A stretch of 64,000 nt of DNA from Vibrio sp. NTOU-M3 (GCF_040869035.1 NZ_CP162100.1:372001-436000); one strand, 5' to 3'. Positions 44,763 to 56,967 are shown, counted from the stretch's first letter. Notes: a model not told the origin generated them from the letters alone. Numbers and translations are program-made.

Positions 44763-47672
44763 ATGACATTTGCTTTGGGTCAGCGCTGGATCAGCGATAC
44801 GGAAAGCGATTTAGGTTTAGGAACCGTCGTAGCATTGGATGCTCGTACTGTTACGCTGATGTTTGCAGCGTCCGAAGAAAACCGAGTCTATGCACGTAAT
44901 GATGCCCCTGTAACCCGAGTGACCTTTAATACCGGAGATGTGGTAGAAAGCCAACAAGGTTGGTCACTGATCGTTGAGCAAGTGGTGGAAGACAATGGCT
45001 TGTTTACCTACGTGGGTAAGCGAGAAGATACCGAAGAAGAAGGGGTTGCACTGCGTGAAATCATGCTGAGCAACCAGATCCGCTTCAATAAGCCTCAAGA
45101 TAAATTGTTTGCCGGTCAAATTGATCGCATGGACAACTTTGTTCTGCGTTACCGCGCTTTAACTAATCAATATGAGCAACATAAGAGCCCAATGCGTGGC
45201 CTGTGTGGCATGCGAGCTGGCTTGATCCCGCATCAGTTATACATCGCCCATGAAGTCGGGCGTCGTCATGCACCGCGTGTTTTGTTGGCCGATGAAGTGG
45301 GTCTAGGTAAAACCATTGAAGCAGGGATGATCATTCACCAACAAGTGTTGGCAGGTCGTGCTGAGCGTATCTTAATTGTGGTTCCCGAGACGCTACAGCA
45401 TCAGTGGTTAGTGGAAATGATGCGTCGTTTTAATCTGCATTTCTCTATTTTTGACGAAGAGCGCTGCATTGAAGCCTTTGCCGATGCAGATAATCCATTT
45501 GATACGCAGCAGTATGTGCTGTGCTCATTAGATTTTCTACGTAAGAGTCGCAAACGCTTTGAACAAGCCCTTGAAGGGGAATGGGATTTGTTGGTGGTGG
45601 ATGAAGCACACCACCTCGAATGGAGCCCTGAAAGCCCAAGCCGTGAATATCAGGTGATTGAAGGATTAGCTGAACGCACGCCGGGTGTGCTGCTACTGAC
45701 CGCAACACCTGAGCAGTTGGGGCGTGAAAGCCATTTTGCGCGTCTGCGTCTGCTTGATTCAGACCGTTTCTTTGATTACGAGGAGTTTGTTAAAGAAGAA
45801 GCACAATACGCTCCAGTTGCTGATTCAGTCAGTGCTCTTTTCTCGGGGCAGAAGCTAGAAGATACGGCGAAAAACCAGATCACTGAGCTACTGTCTGAGC
45901 AAGATGTTGAACCGCTATTTCGTATTATCAAAAGTGATAGTGACGAAGAAGCTAAAGCGGCTGCACGCCAAGAGTTGATCGATAACCTGATGGACCGTCA
46001 CGGTACGGGCCGAGTTCTGTTCCGTAATACGCGTGCGGCGATCAAAGGTTTCCCGACTCGCAACGTGAATTTACTCGCGATGCCAATCCCACAGCAATAC
46101 ACCACGTCAATGCGTGTTTCTGGGATGATCGGCGGTAAGATGAGTGCAGAAGCGCGCGCCGTGAAAAATCTATATCCAGAAGAGATCTTCCAAGAATTTG
46201 AAGGCGAAGATTCCAGCTGGTGGCAATTTGATAGCCGTGTGAACTGGCTACTTGAGAAAATCAAAGATAAACGCAGCGAGAAAATTTTGGTGATTGCGTC
46301 GCGAGCAAGCACCGCATTGCAACTCGAACAAGCATTACGTGAACGTGAAGGCATTCGTGCGACCGTCTTCCATGAAGGTATGTCGATCCTTGAGCGTGAC
46401 AAAGCTGCTGCATATTTTGCGCAAGAGGAAGGGGGAGCTCAGGTACTGATCTGTAGTGAGATCGGCTCTGAAGGTCGTAACTTCCAGTTCGCGAACCAAC
46501 TGGTGATGTTTGATTTGCCGTTCAATCCAGACTTATTAGAGCAGCGTATTGGCCGCTTGGATCGTATCGGGCAGCAACGTGATATCGACATTCATGTCCC
46601 TTATCTTGAAGGGACATCTCAGGCGATTTTAGCACGCTGGTTTGATGAAGGTCTGAATGCGTTTGCTGAAACTTGTCCGACAGGACGTGCCGTTTACGAC
46701 AAGTTTTCTGATCAATTGATCGAAATGCTGGCTTCAGGTGATACGGCTGAACTTGATGATGTGATCGCCCAGTCTGCGGTCATGAACAAAGAATTGAAAG
46801 CACAGTTAGAGCAGGGACGTGACCGTCTGCTTGAAATGCACTCTAACGGCGGCGAAAAAGCGCAAGCGATTGTTGAGAAAATTGCCGCGACAGATGGCGA
46901 CACCAACCTCGTCACTTTTGCGCTTAGCCTGTTTGATACCATCGGCCTTAATCAAGACGATAAAGGTGAAAATGCTCTAGTGGTTACACCATCTGAGCAC
47001 ATGATGGTACCTAGTTATCCAGGGCTGCCTTATGAAGGGGCGACCATCACTTTTGATCGTGAAACGGCACTGTCTCGTGAAGATATGCACTTGATCAGTT
47101 GGGAGCACCCAATGATCCAAGGTGGTATTGATTTGTTGATGAGTGAAGGTGTCGGGGCGGCGGCTGTCTCGCTACTTAAGAACAAAGCGCTGCCTGTTGG
47201 CACGATGTTACTTGAGCTTGTTTACAAAGTGGATGCTCAGGCGCCTAAACGAAGTGGTATTGGCCGCTTCCTACCAACCACGCCAATTCGTTTAATGATG
47301 GACGGGAATGGAAACGATTTGTCTGAACAGGTGGAGTTTGAAAACTTCAACCGTCAGCTTAGCCCTGTAGGTCGTCATATTGCGAGTAAGCTTGTCACAT
47401 CGGTACAAAACCAAGTCCATGCATTGATTGCGGCAGGGGATAAGTTGATTGTTGATAAAGTGGCAGCAATTCGCCAACAGGCTCAGCAGGAAATGCAAGT
47501 CAGCTTGAATGCTGAGCTAGAGCGTTTACAGGCTCTGAAAGCGGTTAACCCAAATATCCGTGACGAAGAGATCGAGGCAATTGATGCGCAAATTAAAGAG
47601 CTTACAGGCTACATTAGTCAAGCTCAGTATCAACTGGACTCGCTGCGCATGATCGTCGTATCGCACAATTAA
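44763..47672 (+). CDS. rapA: RNA polymerase recycling ATPase RapA (HepA)
   Basis: A 969-residue Swi2/Snf2-type protein. It has two N-terminal Tudor-like domains (1 to about 110), an ATPase core (Walker [24 protein letters not shown], later helicase motifs [13 protein letters not shown] and [11 protein letters not shown]) and a C-terminal domain unique to RapA. It binds core RNA polymerase and frees it from stalled or post-termination complexes. Length 969 compares with 968 in E. coli. Gene order rapA-rluA is conserved. Confidence 0.98.
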   Translation: MTFALGQRWISDTESDLGLGTVVALDARTVTLMFAASEENRVYARNDAPVTRVTFNTGDVVESQQGWSLIVEQVVEDNGLFTYVGKREDTEEEGVALREIMLSNQIRFNKPQDKLFAGQIDRMDNFVLRYRALTNQYEQHKSPMRGLCGMRAGLIPHQLYIAHEVGRRHAPRVLLADEVGLGKTIEAGMIIHQQVLAGRAERILIVVPETLQHQWLVEMMRRFNLHFSIFDEERCIEAFADADNPFDTQQYVLCSLDFLRKSRKRFEQALEGEWDLLVVDEAHHLEWSPESPSREYQVIEGLAERTPGVLLLTATPEQLGRESHFARLRLLDSDRFFDYEEFVKEEAQYAPVADSVSALFSGQKLEDTAKNQITELLSEQDVEPLFRIIKSDSDEEAKAAARQELIDNLMDRHGTGRVLFRNTRAAIKGFPTRNVNLLAMPIPQQYTTSMRVSGMIGGKMSAEARAVKNLYPEEIFQEFEGEDSSWWQFDSRVNWLLEKIKDKRSEKILVIASRASTALQLEQALREREGIRATVFHEGMSILERDKAAAYFAQEEGGAQVLICSEIGSEGRNFQFANQLVMFDLPFNPDLLEQRIGRLDRIGQQRDIDIHVPYLEGTSQAILARWFDEGLNAFAETCPTGRAVYDKFSDQLIEMLASGDTAELDDVIAQSAVMNKELKAQLEQGRDRLLEMHSNGGEKAQAIVEKIAATDGDTNLVTFALSLFDTIGLNQDDKGENALVVTPSEHMMVPSYPGLPYEGATITFDRETALSREDMHLISWEHPMIQGGIDLLMSEGVGAAAVSLLKNKALPVGTMLLELVYKVDAQAPKRSGIGRFLPTTPIRLMMDGNGNDLSEQVEFENFNRQLSPVGRHIASKLVTSVQNQVHALIAAGDKLIVDKVAAIRQQAQQEMQVSLNAELERLQALKAVNPNIRDEEIEAIDAQIKELTGYISQAQYQLDSLRMIVVSHN

Positions 47673-47686
47673 CGCTTGGTGACCAA

Positions 47687-47714
47687 ACGCTACAGTCTCT
47701 AACGGCTGTAGCGT
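47687..47714 (+). other. Stem-loop between rapA and rluA
   Basis: ACGCTACAG (47687-47695), 10-base loop, CTGTAGCGT (47706-47714). No T run follows, so partial termination or mRNA stabilisation is more likely than full termination. Confidence 0.55.
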
Positions 47715-47744
47715 CATATCAAAAGAAAACGGATTCAGTAAACA

Positions 47745-48482
47745 ATGGCAATGCTAGAGTACAACCCGCCCCGTGAGCCTTGGGTTGATATTGTATTTGA
47801 AGATGAGCATATCCTTGCAGTCAATAAGCCTTCCGGACTGTTATCTGTACCCGGACGTGCGCCTGAGCATTATGACAGCACGTGGTCACGTCTTCGGGAA
47901 ACCCATCCAGATATTCAGGTTGTGCACCGTTTAGATATGTCGACGTCAGGTTTAATGGTGTTGGCAAAAAATAAGCATGCAGAAAGTGCGTTGAAAAAAC
48001 AGTTCCAGTTTCGTTTGACTCATAAAGTGTATTACGCGCGAGTTTGGGGCCATGTGGAACAAGAAGAAGGGGTGATTGAGTTGCCATTGATTTGTGACTG
48101 GCCAAATCGCCCCAAACAAAAAGTTTGCTTTGACGATGGAAAACCATCAAAAACGCTGTTTCAGGTTGCGAAGCGAGAAGATAAAACCACGATTGTTCGC
48201 TTGCTACCAGTGACGGGGCGTTCGCATCAACTACGGGTTCATATGCAGGCATTAGGGCACCCGATTGTTGGTGATGAATTCTATTCCGAAGGGGAAGCGT
48301 ATGAGTTTTCGGATCGCCTTGAACTTCATGCTGCAGAGCTGAGTTTTTATCACCCTCGTAGCCATTGGCTTCGCAGTATTTTTGTTCCTTGTGACTTCTA
48401 TCTTGAAGCTGAGGAGATGATCTTTGATTATTTCGATCCTGTGCGAAAATTACCGGATTACAAAACGCTGCCACGTCCTTAA
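47745..48482 (+). CDS. rluA: RluA-type rRNA/tRNA pseudouridine synthase
   Basis: A 245-residue enzyme of the RluA family. The catalytic motif VVHRLDMSTSGLMVL with its Asp and the closing VTGRSHQLRVHMQALGHPI are visible. Short, with no S4 domain, so it is RluA itself (23S U746 and tRNA U32) rather than RluC or RluD. The RBS is weak, and ATG 47751 is an alternative start. Confidence 0.92.
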   Translation: MAMLEYNPPREPWVDIVFEDEHILAVNKPSGLLSVPGRAPEHYDSTWSRLRETHPDIQVVHRLDMSTSGLMVLAKNKHAESALKKQFQFRLTHKVYYARVWGHVEQEEGVIELPLICDWPNRPKQKVCFDDGKPSKTLFQVAKREDKTTIVRLLPVTGRSHQLRVHMQALGHPIVGDEFYSEGEAYEFSDRLELHAAELSFYHPRSHWLRSIFVPCDFYLEAEEMIFDYFDPVRKLPDYKTLPRP

Positions 48483-48515
48483 CTGAACCCCACTTAGGCA
48501 GCGAAAGGAGAATTT

Positions 48516-49490
48516 ATGTCGCTGCCTATGCTTTCCCCAACCGTCGTCTTTCTCGATAGAGCGACTATTCCTGCTCATATTCCTATCCCGCCACTGCCTT
48601 TCCAGCATCAATGGATCGAATATGACTTTACTTCTTCAATACAAGTTGTCGAACGCCTTCAAGGTGCTGATATTGTGATCACCAATAAAGTCGTGTTAGA
48701 TCAAGCGATCTTGACTCAGCTACCCGATTTAAAGCTTATAGCGGTTGCTGCAACGGGTTTTAACAATGTCGATATCGATTATTGTGGAAAAAATGGTATT
48801 GCCGTAACCAATGTTCAAGGTTATGCCACTCAGTCTGTCCCAGAACATGTATTGGCGATGCTCTTCTCTCTTAAACGCAATTTAAGGGGCTATCACAACG
48901 ATATTCAAAATGGAGAGTGGCAGCGCAACAAACAATTTTGCTTCTTTACTCATTCCATCGGTGATATTGCGGGATCGACACTGGGCATTATTGGCTCCGG
49001 TACATTAGGTTTAGCCACTGCAGAGTTGGCAAAAGCTGTTGGCATGAAGGTGCAGTTTGCTGAGCGAAAGGGGGCCACGCAAATTCGTGAGGGATACTTG
49101 TCTTTTGAGCAGGTATTAAAAACTTCCGATGTGCTCTCACTGCATTGTCCGCTAAATGAGCAAACACAAAATTTGATTGGTGAAGCAGAGCTTAACCTGA
49201 TGCCTTTACATGCCATTTTAATCAATACCGGGCGAGGGGGCTTGGTGGATGAGTGGGCGTTGATAAAGGCTTTAAAGCAGGGCGTGATCGGGGCTGCGGG
49301 TTGCGATGTTTTTAGCAAAGAACCTGCAGATGAAACAAATCCGCTGCTGGCGAATATCGACTTGCCTAATTTATTGTTAACCCCTCATGTCGCATGGGGG
49401 AGTGATTCTGCAATTCAGCGTTTAACCGATATTCTTATGGATAATATCGTGGCTTTTATGGAAGGCAGAGAGCAGAATCGCGTGGTGTGA
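48516..49490 (+). CDS. D-2-hydroxyacid dehydrogenase (glycerate dehydrogenase-like)
   Basis: A 324-residue NAD(P)-dependent dehydrogenase. The lid/substrate motif AATGFNNVDIDYC, NAD loop GIIGSGTLGLATAELA, catalytic Arg in NTGRGGLVDEW, then Glu, and the C-terminal LTPHVAWGS with the catalytic His are all present. Sequence resembles hydroxypyruvate/glycerate dehydrogenases; the physiological substrate cannot be set from sequence. GGAGAATTT precedes ATG 48516, 33 bases after rluA. Confidence 0.88.
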   Translation: MSLPMLSPTVVFLDRATIPAHIPIPPLPFQHQWIEYDFTSSIQVVERLQGADIVITNKVVLDQAILTQLPDLKLIAVAATGFNNVDIDYCGKNGIAVTNVQGYATQSVPEHVLAMLFSLKRNLRGYHNDIQNGEWQRNKQFCFFTHSIGDIAGSTLGIIGSGTLGLATAELAKAVGMKVQFAERKGATQIREGYLSFEQVLKTSDVLSLHCPLNEQTQNLIGEAELNLMPLHAILINTGRGGLVDEWALIKALKQGVIGAAGCDVFSKEPADETNPLLANIDLPNLLLTPHVAWGSDSAIQRLTDILMDNIVAFMEGREQNRVV

Positions 49491-49519
49491 TTGGATTAAA
49501 GTGCTCTATTTACAACTAA

Positions 49520-49548
49520 AAAAGGTTGGTCACAAGGACCAACCTTTT
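49520..49548. terminator. Bidirectional terminator before valS
   Basis: AAAAGGTTGGTC (49520-49531), loop ACAAG, GACCAACCTTTT (49537-49548). Serves the convergent dehydrogenase and valS. Confidence 0.92.
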
Positions 49549-49568
49549 GGGTTTTGACTGAGAAGATT

Positions 49569-52442
49569 TTAAAGTGCAGCGATCGTTGTCTTCTGCTCTT
49601 CTAGCTTAGCTAGTGTCTCTTTGTAGCCTTCAAGCTTCTCACGCTCTTTAGCAACAACGGCTTCAGGTGCTTTCGCTACGAAGCCTTCATTACCTAGTTT
49701 GCCTTCGATACGCTTGATTTCGCCGTGAGTCTTCTTGATTTCGCCATCTAGACGAGCAAGTTCTGCGTCTTTGTCGATCAGACCCGCCATTGGGATCATC
49801 AGCTCAGACTTAGCAACCAATGCTGTTGCACACGCTGGCGTTTCTTCGTCAGCAGCAAGTACGCGTACAGATTCTAGTTTCGCTAGAGACATCAGTACTT
49901 GTTTGTTTGCTTCAAGACGCGCTGCGTCTTCTGCGTTTGCAGCTTTCAGCATAACGTCAAGCGGCTTACCTGGGTTGATGTCGTATTCGGCACGTAGGTT
50001 ACGGATGCTGGTAATGAACGCTTTTACCCATTCAATATCGTCTAGCGCTTCTTGGTTGAAGTTTGCTTCGTCGAATTGAGGCAGTGCTTGCAGCATGATT
50101 GTCTCGCCTTCTACACCTTCAACTAGTGGCTTGATGCTTTGCCAGATAGTTTCAGTGATGTAAGGAATCACTGGGTGAGCTAGACGTAGAGTCTTCTCAA
50201 GAACCGTGATTAGTGTACGGCGAGTACCACGCTGTTGCGCTTCAGTACCTTTCCATAGAACGGGTTTAGTTAGCTCTAGGTACCAGTCACAGAATTGGTT
50301 CCAGATGAATTCGTAAAGCGTGTTAGATGCCATATCTAGACGGAAGTTGTCGATATGGTTGTTGAACGCTTTCGCCGCTAGTTCAAACTGAGACTCGATC
50401 CACTTGTCCGCTAGTGAATATTCAATCTCACCACCCTGTTCGTTTACAGAATGGAAGCCACAATCTTGCTCTTCTGTGTTCATCATTACGTAACGGCTTG
50501 CGTTCCATAGTTTGTTACAGAAGTTACGGTAACCTTCAAGACGCTTCATATCCCAGTTGATATCGCGACCTGTTGATGCCATTGCTGCAAGAGTGAAACG
50601 TAGTGCGTCTGTACCGTATGCTTCGATACCGTTTTCAAACGTCTTACGCGTGTTCTTCTCGATCTTCTTCGCTAGCTGAGGCTGCATCATGTTGCCACAA
50701 CGCTTCTCTACTAGAGACTCTAGGTCGATACCATCGATCATGTCGATTGGGTCAAGTACGTTACCTTTCGACTTAGACATCTTGTCGCCGTTTTCGTCAC
50801 GGATTAGACCAGTAACGTAAACTGTCTTAAATGGTACTTGTGGTTTGCCGTTTTCGTCTTTCACGAAGTGCATGGTCATCATGATCATGCGCGCAACCCA
50901 GAAGAAGATGATGTCGAAACCAGTTACTAGTACGTCTGAAGGGTGGAATACTTTCAGATCGTCAGTTTGCTCTGGCCAACCTTGAGTACCGAACGTCCAT
51001 AGTGCAGAAGAGAACCATGTATCCAGTACGTCTTCGTCTTGGTGAAGTTCAATTACTGACTCTAGGTTGTTGTTCTTACGAACTTCTTCTTCGTCACGAC
51101 CTACGTAAACATTGCCTTGGTTGTCGTACCAAGCTGGGATGCGGTGACCCCACCATAGCTGACGAGAGATACACCAGTCTTGAACGTCACGCATCCAAGA
51201 GAAGTACATGTTTTCGTATTGCTTAGGAACGAATTGGATGTCGCCGTTTTCTACTGCTTCAACAGCAGTTTTCGCTAGAGGCGCAGTACGTACGTACCAT
51301 TGATCAGTTAGCATTGGTTCGATAACCACGCCACCACGGTCGCCGTAAGGAACTTGTAGATCGTGATCTTTCACTTCTTCAAGTAGACCTAGCTCGTCGA
51401 ATTCAGCAACGATAGCTTTACGAGCAGCAAAACGCTCCATACCGTGGTACTTAGCTGGTAGCTCAGTGCTGTAAGCGTCGCTTGCTTCACCGTTGGTGTT
51501 GAATACTTCAGAAGCGTCACGGATGTTCGCGTCGAAAGTCAGAATGTTGATCATTGGTAGCTGGTGGCGCTTACCAACTTCGTAGTCGTTGAAGTCGTGC
51601 GCAGGTGTGATTTTCACACAGCCAGTACCTTTTTCCATATCTGCGTGCTCATCGCCCACGATTGGGATGCGACGATCAACGATAGGAAGGATGATTTCTT
51701 TACCGATTAGGTCTTTGTAACGTGGATCTTCTGGGTTAACTGCAACACCAGTATCGCCTAGCATGGTCTCTGGACGAGTCGTTGCAACAACGATGTAGTC
51801 TTTGCCATCCGCTGTTTTAACGCCATCTGCTAGTGGGTAGCGGAAGTGCCACATGTTGCCTTTAGTGTCTTTGTTCTCTACTTCTAGGTCTGAAATCGCT
51901 GTGTGTAGTTTTGGATCCCAGTTAACTAGACGCTTACCGCGGTAGATTAGGTCGTCTTCATATAGACGTACGAACACCTCTTGAACGGCGTTAGATAGAC
52001 CATCGTCCATCGTAAAGCGCTCACGATCCCAGTCTACAGATGCGCCAAGACGACGAAGCTGCTTAGTGATTGTGCCGCCAGATTCGCCTTTCCATTCCCA
52101 GATTTTGTCGATGAAAGCTTCACGACCGTAATCGTGTTTTGTTTTGCCTTCTTCTGCAGCGATCTTACGCTCAACAACCATCTGAGTTGCGATACCAGCG
52201 TGGTCTGTACCTACTTGCCAAAGTGTGTTTTTACCCTTCATGCGCTCACAACGGATAAGCGTATCCATGATCGTATCTTGGAACGCGTGGCCCATGTGTA
52301 GGCTACCAGTGACGTTCGGTGGTGGGATCATGATGCTGTATGATTCTTTAGTCGTGTCACCGTGTGGCTTGAAGTAGCCTTTCTCTTCCCAAGCTTGATA
52401 TAAAGCTTGTTCGATTGAAGTTGGGTTATATGTTTTTTCCAT
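49569..52442 (-). CDS. valS: Valyl-tRNA synthetase
   Basis: A 957-residue class I synthetase. HIGH-type motif [16 protein letters not shown]1 editing domain with [22 protein letters not shown] motif DKMSKSKGN, anticodon-binding part and a C-terminal coiled coil ([19 protein letters not shown]). Length matches E. coli (951). The upstream gap to holC is 117 bases and may contain its own promoter. Confidence 0.98.
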   Translation of the reverse strand: MEKTYNPTSIEQALYQAWEEKGYFKPHGDTTKESYSIMIPPPNVTGSLHMGHAFQDTIMDTLIRCERMKGKNTLWQVGTDHAGIATQMVVERKIAAEEGKTKHDYGREAFIDKIWEWKGESGGTITKQLRRLGASVDWDRERFTMDDGLSNAVQEVFVRLYEDDLIYRGKRLVNWDPKLHTAISDLEVENKDTKGNMWHFRYPLADGVKTADGKDYIVVATTRPETMLGDTGVAVNPEDPRYKDLIGKEIILPIVDRRIPIVGDEHADMEKGTGCVKITPAHDFNDYEVGKRHQLPMINILTFDANIRDASEVFNTNGEASDAYSTELPAKYHGMERFAARKAIVAEFDELGLLEEVKDHDLQVPYGDRGGVVIEPMLTDQWYVRTAPLAKTAVEAVENGDIQFVPKQYENMYFSWMRDVQDWCISRQLWWGHRIPAWYDNQGNVYVGRDEEEVRKNNNLESVIELHQDEDVLDTWFSSALWTFGTQGWPEQTDDLKVFHPSDVLVTGFDIIFFWVARMIMMTMHFVKDENGKPQVPFKTVYVTGLIRDENGDKMSKSKGNVLDPIDMIDGIDLESLVEKRCGNMMQPQLAKKIEKNTRKTFENGIEAYGTDALRFTLAAMASTGRDINWDMKRLEGYRNFCNKLWNASRYVMMNTEEQDCGFHSVNEQGGEIEYSLADKWIESQFELAAKAFNNHIDNFRLDMASNTLYEFIWNQFCDWYLELTKPVLWKGTEAQQRGTRRTLITVLEKTLRLAHPVIPYITETIWQSIKPLVEGVEGETIMLQALPQFDEANFNQEALDDIEWVKAFITSIRNLRAEYDINPGKPLDVMLKAANAEDAARLEANKQVLMSLAKLESVRVLAADEETPACATALVAKSELMIPMAGLIDKDAELARLDGEIKKTHGEIKRIEGKLGNEGFVAKAPEAVVAKEREKLEGYKETLAKLEEQKTTIAAL

Positions 52443-52559
52443 AGCTATAGGTATTCTGCGGATAGTTCTGGTTAAGTTTTAAGTCAATCTTTATAAGTGA
52501 GGGATCTCAAATAAGATCGCCTTAACTATAAGGATTGACCGGTTATTCGTGCTGTGGCG

Positions 52560-53009
52560 CTAACTGTGTTCGATTTCGATCGTTTGTAGCTGATAGCCAG
52601 CTTGGCGGTAGATTTTATACCTTTCTCTTGCGAGCTGCTTGGCTTTTTCTTCGCAAGGGACGAAGTCTACCACTTCGGCAAACTTGTTCGCAAAGGTTGT
52701 CTCATTTTCCGTCAAATTAATTACTAATTGGCGGTTCCAAGTTGGTTTAACGCCATCGTAGCCAATTTCAATATTGGTGGCATACTTAGGGCCTTCTCCA
52801 ACAAGGTTGTGAGCCGTGAACTGCTCCGGATTGACCTGCCAAAAACATTCAGCGATATGTTCAGCATGGCGTTTATCTTGGCAATTGAGGTATACCTTAG
52901 CGCCTTGTTTGGCGAAATGTTGAGACAGAAACAAAATGTATTGCTCAAAGCCATCTTTGCTCGCCTGAGCTGAATCGGGTTTTACGATATAAAATGTGGC
53001 GTTTGACAT
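52560..53009 (-). CDS. holC: DNA polymerase III chi subunit
   Basis: A 149-residue chi subunit (MSNATFYIVKPDSAQ at the start). Chi links the clamp loader (through psi) to SSB, and its length matches E. coli (147). It lies between pepA and valS in the usual order, but a strong terminator separates it from pepA. Confidence 0.94.
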   Translation of the reverse strand: MSNATFYIVKPDSAQASKDGFEQYILFLSQHFAKQGAKVYLNCQDKRHAEHIAECFWQVNPEQFTAHNLVGEGPKYATNIEIGYDGVKPTWNRQLVINLTENETTFANKFAEVVDFVPCEEKAKQLARERYKIYRQAGYQLQTIEIEHS

Positions 53010-53050
53010 AATATGATTCCATCACTTGATAGATGCAGTTTACGTATATT

Positions 53051-53076
53051 AAAAAAGGGCCGTTTGGCCCTTTTTT
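53051..53076 (-). terminator. Terminator between pepA and holC
   Basis: AAAAAAGGGCC (53051-53061), loop GTTT, GGCCCTTTTTT (53066-53076). Fully symmetrical. On the minus strand it stops pepA transcripts 8 bases after the stop, so holC-valS need another promoter. Confidence 0.95.
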
Positions 53077-53084
53077 ATTGAGGA

Positions 53085-54593
53085 TTATTCCTCGGTATCT
53101 TGGCCACTGCGGTTTAGCAGGAATTGGACAAGCATTGAGACAGGACGGCCCGTTGAGCCTTTTGCTGCGCCTGATTTCCACGCAGTACCTGCAATATCGA
53201 CGTGTGCCCAGTTGTACTTCTTAGCAAACTTAGACAGGAAACAACCCGCAGTGATGGTGCCGCCAGGACGACCACCGATGTTTGCCATATCAGCAAATGG
53301 GCTCTTCAGTTGCTCATGGTATTCGTCCGCCATTGGTAGACGCCATGCACGATCGCTTGCTTGCTCAGAAGCGTTCACAAGTTCATGAGACAGTGGGTTG
53401 TGGTTAGAAACAACGCCACTAATATGATGACCCAGTGCGATAACACAAGCCCCGGTTAGCGTTGCTACGTCGACAACACAATCTGGTTCGAAACGTTCTA
53501 CGTAAGTCAATGCATCACAAAGTACCAGACGGCCTTCCGCATCAGTGTTGAGAACCTCAACCGTTTGACCTGACATCGTTGTTAGGATGTCACCTGGACG
53601 GTAAGCATTGCTACCTGGCATGTTTTCACAGCCCGCGAGAATACCAATTACGTTGATTGGTAGGTTTAGCTTCGCTAGCGCTTTCATGGTACCGAATACC
53701 GATGCTGCACCACACATGTCGTACTTCATCTCATCCATGCCTTCGCCTGGTTTTAGTGAAATACCGCCTGAATCGAACGTTAGACCTTTACCCACCAACA
53801 CGATTGGTTTTGCTTCTGGATCTGGGTTGCCCTTGTACTCCATGATTGACATCATTGATTCGTTTTTCGAACCACGACCTACTGCTAGGTAAGATGTCAT
53901 GCCCAGTTTTTCCATCTCTTGCTCACCAATGATCTTGGTGGTTACCGTTTCGTAATCGTCAGCAAGGCGACGAGCTTGAGAGGCAAGGTAAGCTGGGTTA
54001 GCAATGTTTGGTGGCATGTTACCAAGATCTTTCGATGCTCGAACACCAGAGGCGACTGCTAAACCATGTGCAATTGCTTTTTCACCAAGGTTAAGCTCAC
54101 GACGTGTTGGTACGTTGAATACCAATTTACGCAGTGGGCGACGTGTTTCTGGTTTTACACTCTTGAATTGATCGAATGTATATAAACCATCTTTTGTCGC
54201 TTCAACAGCTTGGCGAACTTTCCAATAAGTATCGCGACCTTTAACGTGTAGCTCAGTTAGGAAGCAGACCGCTTCCATTGAACCTGTCTCGTTAAGTGTG
54301 TTGATGGTTTTTTGAATGATTTCTTTGTACTGGCGTTCGCCCAGTTCACGCTCTTTACCACAACCAACGAGTAAAACGCGCTCTGACAGTACACCTGGTA
54401 CTTGATGAAGCAGTAGCATCTGCCCCGGTTTACCTTCCAGATCACCACGGCGAAGTAGTGAACTAATGTAGCCATCGCTGATCTTATCGAGCTGCTCGGC
54501 TACTGGAGAAAGGCGACGTGGTTCAAATACACCCACGACAATACAAGCGCTGCGCTGTTTCTCAGGGCTACCACTTTTTACACTGAACTCCAT
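53085..54593 (-). CDS. pepA: Leucyl aminopeptidase PepA (carboxypeptidase A-type name CarP)
   Basis: A 502-residue M17 aminopeptidase. The family block [14 protein letters not shown], the metal/bicarbonate-site lysine in [11 protein letters not shown] and the C-terminal catalytic half are complete. It trims peptides in the cytoplasm and in E. coli also binds DNA at carAB and cer. Divergent from lptF, as in other gammaproteobacteria. Confidence 0.97.
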   Translation of the reverse strand: MEFSVKSGSPEKQRSACIVVGVFEPRRLSPVAEQLDKISDGYISSLLRRGDLEGKPGQMLLLHQVPGVLSERVLLVGCGKERELGERQYKEIIQKTINTLNETGSMEAVCFLTELHVKGRDTYWKVRQAVEATKDGLYTFDQFKSVKPETRRPLRKLVFNVPTRRELNLGEKAIAHGLAVASGVRASKDLGNMPPNIANPAYLASQARRLADDYETVTTKIIGEQEMEKLGMTSYLAVGRGSKNESMMSIMEYKGNPDPEAKPIVLVGKGLTFDSGGISLKPGEGMDEMKYDMCGAASVFGTMKALAKLNLPINVIGILAGCENMPGSNAYRPGDILTTMSGQTVEVLNTDAEGRLVLCDALTYVERFEPDCVVDVATLTGACVIALGHHISGVVSNHNPLSHELVNASEQASDRAWRLPMADEYHEQLKSPFADMANIGGRPGGTITAGCFLSKFAKKYNWAHVDIAGTAWKSGAAKGSTGRPVSMLVQFLLNRSGQDTEE

Positions 54594-54785
54594 GCGTACT
54601 CCTACATCCTGAAGACAAATAGAACTAAATGTTAGATAATGGGGAACTTACTTACAGAATCCTAACTCCGAATTACCATTAAATAAGTACGCTAACACTT
54701 AGCCAAAAAATTTAAAAATAATAGGTTCAACGGGAAATTATAGTGATTCAGTTAAAAAAACAAGTTTTGTATAGGTAATTTCAGC

Positions 54786-55886
54786 GTGATTATTGTTAGA
54801 TATTTGATCCGCGAAACACTCAAAAGCCAACTTGCGATCTTTTTTGTGCTTTTTTTAGTGTTTGTGAGTCAAAAATTGATCCGAGTTTTAGCGGATGCTT
54901 CGGATGGTGAAATCCCTGCCGGTCTGGTCATGAATTATGTTGCACTCAGCATGCCTTCCATGGGGCTACTGATGCTGCCACTGAGTATATTTCTCGGCAT
55001 TCTATTGACCTTCGGACGCTTGTACGCAGAAAGTGAAATTACGGTAATGAATGCAACAGGGATAGGGAACAAGTTCCTAATTCGTGCGGCGTTATACCTT
55101 GCAGTGATTACTGGTGTGCTGGCGGCATACAACTCTTTTTTCCTTTCTCCATGGAGTCAGGATCGAATTATCCAATTGGAAGAGCAAGTTGAAGCTGAAA
55201 ATAGTGTCGATTTACTGAAAAAAGGCCATTTTCAGGGTACGCCAGACGGTACATCGGTTGTCTTTATTGATGATATCCGAGATAAAAAGTTACAAAACGT
55301 GTTTATTGCTCAGATGCGTCCGAGAGACTCGATTTTACCAAGCGTCATGTATGCCACTTCTGGTGATGTAAAAGAAACCAGTGATGGCCGACAAGTGATC
55401 ACTTTGTATGATGGCACACGTTGGGAAGGTGTTCCTACAAGTGTTAACTACATGGTGACTGATTTTGATGAATACGAAGGTCTTATCGGCCAACGTGAAG
55501 TAAAACAAAAAGGCCGTGATTGGGAAGCCTTACCGACTACAACACTATTTGGTAATTCAGATCCTAGGGCGCAAGCTGAGCTTCAATGGCGTATTTCACT
55601 GGTTGTGTGTATTCCATTATTAACCATGTTGGTGGTTCCGCTTTCAGCGGTAAACCCGCGTCAAGGACGTTTTGCCAAAATGGGCCCCGCTATTTTGATT
55701 TATCTAGCGTATTTCCTCGCGATAAGTGCAACCAAATCAGCCATAGAAGATGGCGGAATTCCAGCCGCAATTGGTATGTGGCCCATCAATGCCGCATTGC
55801 TTTTGACTGCAATTATCGCAAACTCGATGGACAGCGTAGCAGTCCGACGTCTTAAAGAACAATTTAGAAAGAAAAAGGCGGCCTAA
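54786..55886 (+). CDS. lptF: LPS export permease LptF
   Basis: A 366-residue inner-membrane protein with three N-terminal helices, a periplasmic jellyroll (about 130-265), then three C-terminal helices. It starts with GTG. With LptG and LptB2 it extracts LPS and passes it to LptC. It ends 3 bases before lptG. Confidence 0.97.
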   Translation: MIIVRYLIRETLKSQLAIFFVLFLVFVSQKLIRVLADASDGEIPAGLVMNYVALSMPSMGLLMLPLSIFLGILLTFGRLYAESEITVMNATGIGNKFLIRAALYLAVITGVLAAYNSFFLSPWSQDRIIQLEEQVEAENSVDLLKKGHFQGTPDGTSVVFIDDIRDKKLQNVFIAQMRPRDSILPSVMYATSGDVKETSDGRQVITLYDGTRWEGVPTSVNYMVTDFDEYEGLIGQREVKQKGRDWEALPTTTLFGNSDPRAQAELQWRISLVVCIPLLTMLVVPLSAVNPRQGRFAKMGPAILIYLAYFLAISATKSAIEDGGIPAAIGMWPINAALLLTAIIANSMDSVAVRRLKEQFRKKKAA

Positions 55887-55889
55887 GAC

Positions 55890-56960
55890 GTGTTTAAAAT
55901 TCTCGATTTGTATATTGGCAGAACCATTATCGCAACAACCTCTTTAGTGTTGGCGACGTTTGTTGGTCTTTCTGCCATCATCAAGTATGTGGAGCAACTT
56001 CGTAAAGTCGGACAAGGCACTTACGATTTGCTACAAGCGCTATTTTTCGTCTTGCTCAGTGTTCCTCGAGATATTGAAATGTTCTTCCCAATGGCAGCGT
56101 TGCTTGGTGCTTTGATTGGTCTCGGAATGTTGGCATCGAGCTCTGAATTGGTTGTCATGCAAGCGGCTGGTTTCTCCAAGTTGGACATTGGTCTATCTGT
56201 ATTGAAAACGGCCGTGCCACTGATGATTATTGTGACCTTATTAGGCCAGTGGGGGGCGCCGCAAGCGCAGAAAATGGCAAGGGATATGCGTGCCTTTTCT
56301 ACTTCAGGTGGCGCCATCATGTCTGTTCGAGCTGGCGTTTGGGCACGCGATGCCAATGATTTTGTTTTTATCGGAAAAATTGAAGACGATAAATTGCATC
56401 GACTGAATATGTGGCGCTTTGATGAAGAGAAAAAGCTCGAGTCAGTGATTCATGCAGAAAAAGTCGATTATTTAGGTGATAACGAATGGATCATGCGTAA
56501 TGTTCAAGTAACTGACATGCGTGATGATATCGAGATAGCCAAACACAATATGCCAGAGTACCGCTGGACAACCTCGCTGGCGCCAGACAAGTTGGCGATT
56601 GTAACAGTGAAACCAGAAGAGCTGTCGCTAAGTGGTTTGTATGACTACGTCACATACCTTGAAGACTCTGAGCAAGACTCATCACGTTATGAACTGGCAT
56701 TTTGGCGCAAAGTTACTCAGCCGTTTTCCATTGCTGTGATGATGTTGATGGCATTGTCGTTTATCTTTGGTCCATTGCGCAGCGTGACGATGGGGGCAAG
56801 GATCTTGTCTGGTGTGATAGCCGGTTTTACCTTCTATATTTCCAGCGAGTTTTTTGGCCCATTGAGTTTGGTGTACAACATTCCTCCGGCATTTGGTGCA
56901 GTGATGCCGAGTATCGTCTTCCTCACAATTGCTATTATGCTCTTGAGAAGAAAGCTCTAA
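55890..56960 (+). CDS. lptG: LPS export permease LptG
   Basis: A 356-residue partner of LptF with the same six-helix plus jellyroll layout (MFKILDLYIGRTIIATTSLV at the start; FFMAALLGALIGLG-type coupling region). Starts with GTG 3 bases after lptF; no clear RBS of its own, so coupled translation is likely. A strong terminator follows. Confidence 0.97.
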   Translation: MFKILDLYIGRTIIATTSLVLATFVGLSAIIKYVEQLRKVGQGTYDLLQALFFVLLSVPRDIEMFFPMAALLGALIGLGMLASSSELVVMQAAGFSKLDIGLSVLKTAVPLMIIVTLLGQWGAPQAQKMARDMRAFSTSGGAIMSVRAGVWARDANDFVFIGKIEDDKLHRLNMWRFDEEKKLESVIHAEKVDYLGDNEWIMRNVQVTDMRDDIEIAKHNMPEYRWTTSLAPDKLAIVTVKPEELSLSGLYDYVTYLEDSEQDSSRYELAFWRKVTQPFSIAVMMLMALSFIFGPLRSVTMGARILSGVIAGFTFYISSEFFGPLSLVYNIPPAFGAVMPSIVFLTIAIMLLRRKL

Positions 56961-56967
56961 ATCGCAT

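Noticed and set aside
47821..48474. 217-codon minus-strand frame opposite rluA
   Set aside because: Complementary-strand shadow of the pseudouridine synthase gene.
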